The notes below the pieces were generated by a model. The model ran no database searches. It saw only the letters and a program-made list of their open reading frames with translations, and was not told the DNA's origin. Made by a program: the position numbers and the translations under genes. A stretch of 32,965 bases of DNA. Source: Bacteriovoracaceae bacterium. Lineage in GTDB: Bacteria; Bdellovibrionota; Bacteriovoracia; Bacteriovoracales; Bacteriovoracaceae. Where the stretch lies: assembly GCA_018675575.1 (NCBI GenBank), contig JABGXW010000130.1, forward strand, positions 1 to 32,965, in the 5' to 3' direction. Within the stretch, counting starts at the first letter, position 1, and each line of letters opens with the position of its first letter. Positions 27,345 through 32,965 of this stretch are shown here, piece after piece.

Positions 27345-27596
27345 CTAGTCTTTAAGGAGTACGGTTCTTAAAATATCATTCATTAATTGTTGATATGAAA
27401 TTTTCTCTTTTTTTCCGATCTTCTTAGCCGCCGCGATAACATCAGCATCGAGGTTCGCAGTAATTTTTTCTTTCTTTGGCCTAGATAGACAGGGAAGATC
27501 TCTCAAATTAATCTCAATTTTACCAAACAACTTGTCGGGTAAATTATCAACAGCTTTTAATGCTTTTGTAAGGTTTGGTTTTTTTCTTTTAGCCAT
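27345..27596 (-). CDS. Ribbon-helix-helix antitoxin-like protein
   Basis: 83 aa from the ATG at 27596, which has GGAGG at ideal spacing. The start overlaps the end of the upstream DUF4160 gene by eight bases (ATGGCTAA), so translation is coupled. The C-terminal half (EKITANLDADVIAAAKKIGKK, then SYQQLMNDILRTVL) has the beta-strand plus two-helix pattern of CopG/BrnA-type ribbon-helix-helix repressors; the N-terminal half is basic. It would bind DNA as a dimer, repress its own operon and, by analogy, neutralise the product of the upstream gene. The pairing of RHH with DUF4160 is inferred from gene order. Confidence 0.7.
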   Translation of the reverse strand: MAKRKKPNLTKALKAVDNLPDKLFGKIEINLRDLPCLSRPKKEKITANLDADVIAAAKKIGKKEKISYQQLMNDILRTVLLKD

Positions 27597-27837
27597 GTAA
27601 TTCCTCCCATGCATCCATTAAAATATCGTAATTTTTATGTATATATTTTAAAATCAGCTTAACTGACCTCTTAGAAAACTGAGTGTTTCCTACAACTTCA
27701 AGAGTCTCTAGAAATACTTTAAGCTGAGCTTTAGAAACTTTTGATTGAACATGGACATGTGGTGCGCCATGCTCTCTTGGAGGAGCATAGACTTTTATTT
27801 TCCACTTGCTTGTTTCAATTATTGTACCAGCTTTCAC
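27589..27837 (-). CDS. DUF4160-family protein, putative toxin
   Basis: 82 aa. The family signature is REHGAPHVHVQ at residues about 21-31, followed by a conserved C-terminal helix pair ending ILMDAWEELHG. DUF4160 proteins are small, often encoded beside DUF2442 or antitoxin-like partners, and are suspected toxin-antitoxin components; the activity is not established. The start is GTG at 27837 with no strong ribosome-binding site. It is the first gene of a two-gene unit with the RHH protein and is terminated at 27310-27332. Confidence 0.72.
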   Translation of the reverse strand: MKAGTIIETSKWKIKVYAPPREHGAPHVHVQSKVSKAQLKVFLETLEVVGNTQFSKRSVKLILKYIHKNYDILMDAWEELHG

Positions 27838-27974
27838 GCTACCAGATTACCATACTTTTATATGGCAATCTATACATATTACTGATCTTTAAATAAATTA
27901 TCGTAAATACAGGTACTTGCTTGTTATATTTCAGAATAAATACTAGCTTTAACAGCTGAGCTATTTATTACTGA

Positions 27975-28322
27975 TTAGTATTGAGCAACCTCGATACTGT
28001 TACCTTCAGAGTCAGTAAAATGAAAATATTTATAGTTGTCGCCAGCAGTATGGATATTTGTTACAGAGCTTGAGAAGGTCTTTAGTTTATCATGATCATC
28101 TTTAATGTTTTCGGAACTTAAAACTAAGTTTATATTATTTCCAACTTCATTTTTTTCACCATCATAAGTCGGTGAATATAAACCTAGATAAAAGCCATTA
28201 TCACTGAAGTTTGCCCATCTTTCGCCATTTCTTGAAGAAATTTTTTGATCAAGTACCTCCTCCCAAAACTTTATCGCGCGATCCATTGATTCGACATTCA
28301 AGTAGATGTGGTCAAGTTTCAA
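27975..28322 (-). CDS. VOC (glyoxalase/dioxygenase) superfamily protein
   Basis: 115 aa, one vicinal-oxygen-chelate domain made of two beta-alpha-beta-beta-beta modules. It opens with KLDHIYLNVESMDRAIKFWEEVL, has FSDNGFYLGLYSP in the middle and ends HFTDSEGNSIEVAQY; His4 and the late Glu fit metal-ligand positions. The start is TTG at 28322, supported by GAGGTGA just upstream. Members include glyoxalase I, bleomycin or fosfomycin resistance proteins and dioxygenases; the specific reaction cannot be read. It is monocistronic, downstream of the recombinase region. Confidence 0.85.
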   Translation of the reverse strand: MKLDHIYLNVESMDRAIKFWEEVLDQKISSRNGERWANFSDNGFYLGLYSPTYDGEKNEVGNNINLVLSSENIKDDHDKLKTFSSSVTNIHTAGDNYKYFHFTDSEGNSIEVAQY

Positions 28323-28415
28323 ACTAGTTCACCTCGTTTAAATATAAATATCTGGCTCCCTATAGTAAAATTAAGTAATTAGGTGCCTTTTGATGATTCT
28401 CCCTTTTTTATAGGA

Positions 28416-28680
28416 TTATAACAATGTCATTTTGGCCAAAATTGGAGATTTAAGGGCGGGAATCCTTACTTGGAAGCTCATCTTGGCCTCTGACAGCTCT
28501 ATAGAAGAGAGTTGATAACCTGTTCCTTATCTAAGGCCTGATTAGGCTTTAAATTAATTTTAGGACTAATTGTGTAAAAGAGAACGCTGAAAGCTCGAAG
28601 GAAATAGCTGCTTTAAAAGCCCAATTTCTTTTGTTCAAAAAGATTAGATTTTAATAAAACCCTTTTAGAGTGAAGAAGGT
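28416..28680 (-). pseudogene. Possible decayed coding sequence with frameshift
   Basis: No intact gene lies between 28323 and 28723. On the minus strand, coding-like sequence reads SKRVLLKSNLFEQKKLGF, a stop, then LRAFSVLFYTISPKINLKP and NQALDKE. After a shift near 28526 it continues GYQLSSIELSEAKMSFQV and RIPALKSPILAKMTLL to TAA at 28416. This resembles a protein end with at least one stop and one frameshift. Family not recognised; chance cannot be ruled out. Confidence 0.3.
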
Positions 28681-28714
28681 AAAAAAAGGGACAAGAGAAG
28701 TTAATCCCTTGTCC
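28681..28714 (-). terminator. Strong rho-independent terminator of the serine recombinase gene
   Basis: An 8-bp perfect stem GGGACAAG/CTTGTCCC with a 12-base loop lies ten bases past the recombinase stop. On the minus strand it is followed by a run of Ts. Confidence 0.88.
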
Positions 28715-28723
28715 CCAAGAAAA

Positions 28724-29518
28724 TCATGCTGCGATTTGTGCTTCCTTTGAAAATTGATTAAGTAAACTTTTCTCAAGTTTTTCTCTTTCTTCCTCTGGAA
28801 TTTTTTGACTCAAAGATGCAATCTTTGCTTTTGTTTTTTCAAGCTCATCCTTAACAGTTCTAAATTCTCTTTCTCGAAGAGTTTTATCCAACTGCTCTTT
28901 GTCTTGAAGTTCTTTTTTATACTCACGGATTTCCGCTGCGATCGAACCATTGCTTGCTCCTGATGCGCGACTTATTTGAGAATAAGTAAAACCTTTTGTG
29001 TAAAGTTCACGAATTAATTTAGAGTCTCTTGTTTTCTTTCGACCTAACTTAACACCTCTTAATTTTGCAGCCTTCAAACCATTCACGACTCTTTCTCGAA
29101 TCAAATCTCTTTCGAGCTGTGAAATCGCAGAAATTATAGTGAAGATCGCGATCCCGAGACTTGAGTCTGTATCGATGTTCTCAGACAGAGAAATAAATGA
29201 TACACCTTTTTCTTTGAAAGTTTCAAGTGCTTTAAGTAAATGCGTCGTGGATCTCGCGTACCGAGAAAAACTGTAGACGCACACTGTTTTGATCTTACCA
29301 TCTTCAACATCTTTCATCATTCTATTCAATGAAGGTCTAGAGTCTTTTGCCCCTGAAATCCCTTCATCTTTGTAGATAATGTAGTCTGTAATTTCTTTTT
29401 GTTTGCAGTATGCCTCTAGTGCTTTTTGTTGTGCATCCAGACCTTTTGATTGTAAATTTGTACTCGTGCGCAGATATAATCCGACTGTTCTTTTTTCATT
29501 GTTTGTAATTTTTTCCAT
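28724..29518 (-). CDS. Serine recombinase (resolvase/invertase family)
   Basis: 264 aa site-specific recombinase. The ATG at 29518 follows a perfect AGGAGGT. The catalytic domain covers residues about 10-150: LYLRTST with nucleophile Ser19 and Arg17, DEGISGAKDSRPSLNRMM, and VYSFSRYARS, where Arg86 and Arg89 are kept but the usual Asp before SR is Ser. The E-helix is QLERDLIRERVVNGLKAAKLRG. A helix-turn-helix follows at about 163-198 (ELYTKGFTYSQISRASGAS). A charged coiled-coil tail of about 60 residues is an extension beyond standard resolvases. Upstream repeats at 29557-29691 could be its binding site. Mobile-element or DNA-inversion function is inferred. Confidence 0.92.
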   Translation of the reverse strand: MEKITNNEKRTVGLYLRTSTNLQSKGLDAQQKALEAYCKQKEITDYIIYKDEGISGAKDSRPSLNRMMKDVEDGKIKTVCVYSFSRYARSTTHLLKALETFKEKGVSFISLSENIDTDSSLGIAIFTIISAISQLERDLIRERVVNGLKAAKLRGVKLGRKKTRDSKLIRELYTKGFTYSQISRASGASNGSIAAEIREYKKELQDKEQLDKTLREREFRTVKDELEKTKAKIASLSQKIPEEEREKLEKSLLNQFSKEAQIAA

Positions 29519-29556
29519 AAATACCTCCTAGGTAAAAAATAAATTCATTGATTTAC

Positions 29557-29584
29557 TTCCCTTAGAAACATTCCCTGTGAAACT
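29557..29584. repeat. Tandem 14-bp repeats upstream of the recombinase gene
   Basis: TTCCCTTAGAAACA is followed directly by TTCCCTGTGAAACT, identical at 11 of 14 positions. A third related unit, TTCCCTGATAAC, lies at 29677-29688. The placement just ahead of the recombinase start suits operator or recombinase-binding half-sites. Confidence 0.55.
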
Positions 29585-29661
29585 GTACCTTGTTTTTATT
29601 AACTTTAATGATAGAGAGCTAAATAGCATTTCTCTTTTGACGTATCCTTGATAAACATTTC

Positions 29662-29691
29662 ACTTCTTGAAGTTATTTCCCTGATAACTTC
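29662..29691. repeat. Overlapping palindromes upstream of the recombinase gene
   Basis: GAAGTTAT/ATAACTTC is a perfect 8-bp inverted repeat (29669-29676, 29684-29691) with a 7-base centre. It overlaps a second dyad, ACTTCTTGAAGT, at 29662-29673. No T-run follows on the minus strand, so a protein-binding or crossover site is favoured over a terminator. Confidence 0.5.
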
Positions 29692-29692
29692 A

Positions 29693-29863
29693 CTATTTAA
29701 CATTTTCCCAAAGCTTATCGTTAAGCTTCTTAGTGGGAGTTAATCCTTTTTGAATTTTACTTATTGCTAAGTCCCTTATTGTGTCGTGTGCTTTGATAAA
29801 AGCAAGCCTTCCCCCTCCAAAGAGTAACCCTAAAGATAAAGCTAATTGGAAAATTGATTGCAT
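29693..29863 (-). CDS. 56-residue membrane peptide in the recombinase locus
   Basis: A small gene with a strong ribosome-binding site, AAGGAG at 29870-29875, six bases ahead of the ATG at 29863; stop TAG at 29693. The product begins MQSIFQLALSLGLLFGGG, one hydrophobic helix with a Gly-rich end. It continues with a basic amphipathic tail, RLAFIKAHDTIRDLAISKIQ, and ends KLWENVK. A single-pass inner-membrane peptide with cytoplasmic tail is likely. No family recognised. It sits between the recombinase and the recombinase-domain-like gene on the same strand. Confidence 0.55.
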   Translation of the reverse strand: MQSIFQLALSLGLLFGGGRLAFIKAHDTIRDLAISKIQKGLTPTKKLNDKLWENVK

Positions 29864-29943
29864 TTGAAGCTCCTTCGTATTTTATTCATAATCAGAAGTT
29901 CTCTTACAATTATGGGGAAAGCTAGCTCTTTTTCTAAGAAATA

Positions 29944-29962
29944 CTTGTGGCACTGCCACAAG
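29944..29962. repeat. 19-bp perfect dyad CTTGTGGCACTGCCACAAG
   Basis: Nine-base arms with a single central base lie 10 bases beyond the stop of the 160-aa gene at 29973. The tiny centre and the lack of a T-run argue against an ordinary terminator. A DNA-binding operator or recombination core is possible. Confidence 0.6.
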
Positions 29963-29972
29963 CTCTTCTAAA

Positions 29973-30455
29973 TTAATGACTTTGCCTTTTTTCATCTTCA
30001 ACTCTTTTCATTGCTCTTTTTACAGACTCAGAAGACCAATTATCTCTACCCATCTTCGTTTTAACCCCTCTACTTTGAAGCTCATCACATATTGCTTTAT
30101 ATGTACTCCCCTGAGATCTCATATCAGCCATAAGAGCAATTATTTTGATTTCTCTAGGGCAATCTTCAAGCTGGCCGTTCGGAAGCAGAGCTTTTCCATA
30201 AGGGGTGTTTATTTTATTAAAAGAGGTGTTAATTCTTTTCTTAAATGGAATCCCATTGGCCTTTAGAGCATCGCGTACTCTGCTCTTGGAGGAGAAAGTT
30301 TGCTTGGCTATTTCGCCTGTTTGTAGGCCTTCAACCACATATTTCTTGTGGAGGAGAGCATAATCTAGTTCGATATGCCTTGGCTTAAGCCTTGAAATCA
30401 TTACGGTTTTATGGAGGAGATCTTTGTTGGGCACTGATGTCGTCGGGTGCACCAT
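29973..30455 (-). CDS. Recombinase-domain/HTH-like DNA-binding protein
   Basis: 160 aa, probably DNA-binding. Residues about 30-75 (KYVVEGLQTGEIAKQTFSSK and DALKANGIPFK) look like a helix-turn-helix that reads a recurring motif. Residues about 105-155 (IIALMADMRSQGSTYKAICD, ELQSRGVKTKMGRDNWSSES, VKRAM) match the pattern of the recombinase domain found after the catalytic part of large serine recombinases. It lacks any catalytic Ser domain. With the short serine recombinase 0.5 kb downstream it may form a split or helper system; alternatively it is the regulator of the locus. The ATG at 30455 has only a weak upstream site. Confidence 0.6.
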   Translation of the reverse strand: MVHPTTSVPNKDLLHKTVMISRLKPRHIELDYALLHKKYVVEGLQTGEIAKQTFSSKSRVRDALKANGIPFKKRINTSFNKINTPYGKALLPNGQLEDCPREIKIIALMADMRSQGSTYKAICDELQSRGVKTKMGRDNWSSESVKRAMKRVEDEKRQSH

Positions 30456-30601
30456 TTTTTATATGAAATTTACTTACCTGTAAATTTCTCTAACTGTTTA
30501 ATTTTATTCTGGAAATCATTAATTTTAAAAATTAATGGTATTACAGGATGGTCTACCATACGAACTCTAAGTCGAACTACTTTTATATGAAAAGTGTTTG
30601 T

Positions 30602-30862
30602 TTATCTATTTATATTCCATTTTAAAAATGAAGAAGTTAATGCGGATATATAGAAGAATCCAAAGAAAGAATATAAGTACACATCTTTTAAACCAAAATA
30701 TTGTTCAAATGATAGCCCTAAAAAGTATAAGAGAGCTAGTAATGTAGGCCAAAACCAGAGTGTCCAAAAGAACCAGCCTTTAGGGGATAAATTTTGGGTT
30801 TTAAGAGTAAACCCATTATCACTTTTTTCACGAGCTAAGTTTTTATTTTTAACTTCATTCAT
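30602..30862 (-). CDS. Small two-helix membrane protein, unknown function
   Basis: 86 aa with a charged, polar first 28 residues, then two hydrophobic helices at about 29-49 (WFFWTLWFWPTLLALLYFLG) and about 60-80 (VYLYSFFGFFYISALTSSF). No ribosome-binding site is evident and the family is not recognised. It lies on the same strand as, and 87 bases after, the 251-aa membrane-protein gene, so the two may be co-expressed. Confidence 0.5.
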   Translation of the reverse strand: MNEVKNKNLAREKSDNGFTLKTQNLSPKGWFFWTLWFWPTLLALLYFLGLSFEQYFGLKDVYLYSFFGFFYISALTSSFLKWNINR

Positions 30863-30949
30863 AAGTAGTTTGTCTTTTTAACATTTCTTAGTGGTCTCAT
30901 CACTTATATGTCGAGTTGTATCGTCTACATCTGAGTATATTCTTTTACT

Positions 30950-31705
30950 TTAAATTTTAGTTTTTCCTTCTTTATATCTTGGTTGAAAGAGATACAAGAA
31001 TCCAAATAACATATTAAATAAAGTACTAATTGCTGTGTACCACTCCAACTCCTGAGGAAGGATCTCTTGAAATTTATTCTTAATATATTCTAAATCTGAA
31101 GCAAATCCAAAGATTCCAAATATTGATACAAATAGAGTAATTGACACTATTTTAAAACTTAGCTCAGAAAGAGGAGATATTGGGTAACCAATTGAACTCA
31201 TAAGGTAGCAAACACAGTAGTAAATTAAAAATGCGACTAGTAGATGAATACTTACAAATATCAAATGTAATAAAAAACCACCTTTAAACTGAATTTTAAA
31301 AGTTAATACTGAAAAAAGTGAGATGGCAGGAATTAAAATTGGGACAATATTTAGTATTCCTTCATTTCCAGATGATATTCCAAGAAGGAAAGCGAAGCTA
31401 AATATTTGAAGAGGGACAAAAAAACTCCCCCATTTTTTTAAGTACCTATAAAGGTAGTCAATAGATCTTGGGAAAATGATGACGAACATAATAAAAAAGG
31501 TTCTAAGAGAGTTAATATTGGAGTAGTGAAGATTCAGTGTATAACCTAAAAGAGCTAAGAGAATGTATGTTGCAAGTAAAATCTGAAGCTTTTTATGAAA
31601 GCTATTATAATTAAAGTGACTACCAATACTAGACTCACACTTTGGAATATATTGAGAAATATAGTCTTCTCTTAGCATGGGACTTGTAGGGATTCTTTTT
31701 ATCAT
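30950..31705 (-). CDS. Multi-spanning membrane protein, unknown function
   Basis: 251 aa with about six hydrophobic helices after a polar 40-residue N-terminus (KRIPTSPMLREDY). The ribosome-binding site AGGACG lies inside the last codons of the preceding gene, whose stop is four bases upstream of this ATG, so the two are translationally coupled. No transporter, enzyme or receptor motif is seen; the fold vaguely resembles Yip1-type proteins in size and helix content, without a diagnostic match. Its neighbour, the 328-aa helical protein with a glycine-rich hydrophobic segment, is the probable functional partner. Confidence 0.6.
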   Translation of the reverse strand: MIKRIPTSPMLREDYISQYIPKCESSIGSHFNYNSFHKKLQILLATYILLALLGYTLNLHYSNINSLRTFFIMFVIIFPRSIDYLYRYLKKWGSFFVPLQIFSFAFLLGISSGNEGILNIVPILIPAISLFSVLTFKIQFKGGFLLHLIFVSIHLLVAFLIYYCVCYLMSSIGYPISPLSELSFKIVSITLFVSIFGIFGFASDLEYIKNKFQEILPQELEWYTAISTLFNMLFGFLYLFQPRYKEGKTKI

Positions 31706-31709
31706 ATAA

Positions 31710-32696
31710 TTAACACGTCCTGCTAGTTCTATCTATTGAACCTTCATCAACGTCTCGGGCATTAGCACCCCCCTGAGACTGGATTAATACTCGGTATTCA
31801 CGATCCCTTCTTTCCTGCTCTGCCCTAGCTCTCGCCTCAGCATCTTTAACTTCCTGTTTTAACTCAGCTTCTAGCTTTTGTAAAAGGTTTCTCTGTCTTA
31901 CGATTTTTGAAATAGTAATAGATCCTTTTGTCATAGAATAGGCAAAGCCAAATGCAGCACCTGGAATCCCTCCAATTGCGGTTCCAATCATGGGATCTCC
32001 TACCATATCTACTCCCGCTCTAGTTAATTCGAGGTATGTAAATTGTCTATGCAGTTCACGGGCCTTTTCAGCATCTCTGTCTATAATTGCCGCTCTCATT
32101 CTAAGATCAGTATCCTCAGCGTTCATATTTAATGCTACATCCAAAGCGAGCTGATAGGGATTTAACTGAGGAAGGATTCGGCTTTTATTTGATTTCTCGT
32201 TTTCTATATTTTCTTTATCTTTTTCTACTAGTTTTTGTAAAATGGTCTTTCTATACTTTTCTGTTATTTCTTCATTAAAAACAACTGGTTTACCCGAAAT
32301 TGAAAGTAAGCCTATAAGTTTTTTATCATTTAGAAGTTCTGAATTACTTTTATCCATAATTTCTGCAATATTTTTTAAATATTCTAAGCTCTTCGTTTTC
32401 CCAAACCTTTTATGCAAGTATTCAATGTTTCTAAAGTCACTTAATTGAAGTTTTTCTCCCCATAGGTCAAACCACTTTTTCCTGAGCTCAAATATGTCAT
32501 TTGCTTTCTTCTTAATCTCAGAGAGTTTACTTGAGTCCATATTTTCAAGATTAGCTTTTTTTATCTCTTCTGCTAGGATTTTATTGTAATTTCCAATGAG
32601 GTTTTTATCGCTATAGTCTAATGGATCAGACTCAATTCCATTTAGCTCAGAAATCAACATCTTTATTTGATCATAATCATTTGGAAACTCAGACAA
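31710..32696 (-). CDS. Helical protein with glycine-zipper segment and coiled-coil tail, unknown
   Basis: 328 aa from TTG at 32696, with AAGG eleven bases upstream; an in-frame ATT at 32720 is the only alternative. Residues about 1-200 are charged and helical. Residues about 228-255 (VGDPMIGTAIGGIPGAAF, then GFAYSMTKG) form a glycine-zipper-like hydrophobic segment that could insert in a membrane. Residues about 265-300 (LLQKLEAELKQEVKDAEARA) are a coiled coil, and the last residue is Cys. No signal peptide. It lies 32 bases after the third SUMF1-like gene and directly before the 251-aa membrane protein, suggesting one transcript. Not recognised; a pore-forming or effector-like role is only a guess. 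Confidence 0.6.
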   Translation of the reverse strand: MSEFPNDYDQIKMLISELNGIESDPLDYSDKNLIGNYNKILAEEIKKANLENMDSSKLSEIKKKANDIFELRKKWFDLWGEKLQLSDFRNIEYLHKRFGKTKSLEYLKNIAEIMDKSNSELLNDKKLIGLLSISGKPVVFNEEITEKYRKTILQKLVEKDKENIENEKSNKSRILPQLNPYQLALDVALNMNAEDTDLRMRAAIIDRDAEKARELHRQFTYLELTRAGVDMVGDPMIGTAIGGIPGAAFGFAYSMTKGSITISKIVRQRNLLQKLEAELKQEVKDAEARARAEQERRDREYRVLIQSQGGANARDVDEGSIDRTSRTC

Positions 32697-32728
32697 CTGG
32701 TCTAGTGCCTTAAGCTCAATCTAGACCC

Positions 32729-32965
32729 TTATATACTCCGGACACATATAAAGCCGTCATACCATGACCATGTCTCTAAGCTCATATGAAATCCAACATG
32801 AAGTCCATATAGTCCTGAGTGCTGGCCAGCTAAACTAAATGCCCCACCTCTTGCAGCACCTCCTCCAGGTTGAATGAAGTCCTGCTTGGATCCGAAGTAG
32901 CGACCAACGCCATTAGCTCCATTAAGTGATCCATCAAGGGGGCTCCAAGAATCTGGAAACATTTG
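32729..32965 (-). CDS. SUMF1/FGE-like protein, C-terminal part (cut by window edge)
   Basis: The frame is open to the window end, so only the last 78 residues are seen; stop TAA at 32729. MFPDSWSPLDGSLNGANGVG and RYFGSKQDF align directly with MFHDSWSPLDATLMSSSGIG and RYNGNSVSF of the 16482-17624 gene, followed by AARGGAFS and the ending GFICVRSI in place of GFRC. Again no Cys pair follows RGG. By analogy the missing part should hold a lipoprotein signal. It leads into the 328-aa gene on the same strand. Confidence 0.75.
   Translation of the reverse strand, partial: QMFPDSWSPLDGSLNGANGVGRYFGSKQDFIQPGGGAARGGAFSLAGQHSGLYGLHVGFHMSLETWSWYDGFICVRSI

Overview
The window is AT-rich, gene-dense bacterial chromosome, most likely from the Bacteriovorax/Halobacteriovorax side of Bdellovibrionota. 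The lineage is inferred from overall style, not from a marker gene: low GC, many secreted and lipoprotein products, diverged SUMF1-like lipoproteins, an aspzincin-type secreted protease, and a peptidase-S74-like coiled-coil gene end. No rRNA, tRNA or CRISPR array was recognised.

Layout. 0.1-6.2 kb: a SUMF1-like lipoprotein, a large secreted coiled-coil protein, a small secreted-protein gene broken by one in-frame stop, and an MFS transporter. 6.5-8.8 kb: a membrane-quality operon of NfeD followed by two stomatin/SPFH paralogues. 8.8-16.3 kb: a FemAB-like acyltransferase, the SelO AMPylase, a RetSat/CrtI-type flavin oxidoreductase and an RND efflux permease. 16.5-21.6 kb: a second SUMF1-like lipoprotein whose signal peptide seems to start at ATC, a secreted protein of unknown function, and two overlapping apolipoprotein N-acyltransferase genes, the second with a non-matching C-terminus. 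21.8-25.2 kb: a secreted FG-GAP/UnbV (CRTAC1-like) protein and a haem-binding c-type cytochrome.

25.2-28.7 kb is a patchwork. Two near-identical 103-bp repeats with inverted ends flank a secreted metalloprotease. At each repeat, genes point outward on both sides, and three of the four lack their 5' ends: a metallo-beta-lactamase-fold fragment, an S74-type C-terminus and an unidentified fragment. A DUF4160/ribbon-helix-helix toxin-antitoxin-like pair, a VOC protein and further gene debris follow.

28.7-32.9 kb looks like an accessory or mobile segment. It has a serine recombinase with upstream direct and inverted repeats, a 56-residue membrane peptide, a protein resembling the DNA-binding part of large serine recombinases, and a run of unknown membrane and helical proteins next to a third SUMF1-like gene cut by the window edge.

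The genes do not form one pathway. The recurring theme is the cell envelope: lipoproteins, lipoprotein acylation, SPFH/NfeD, RND and MFS transport, and secreted proteins. The most unusual structure is the repeat-bounded set of truncated genes at 25.2-26.9 kb, followed by the recombinase locus.
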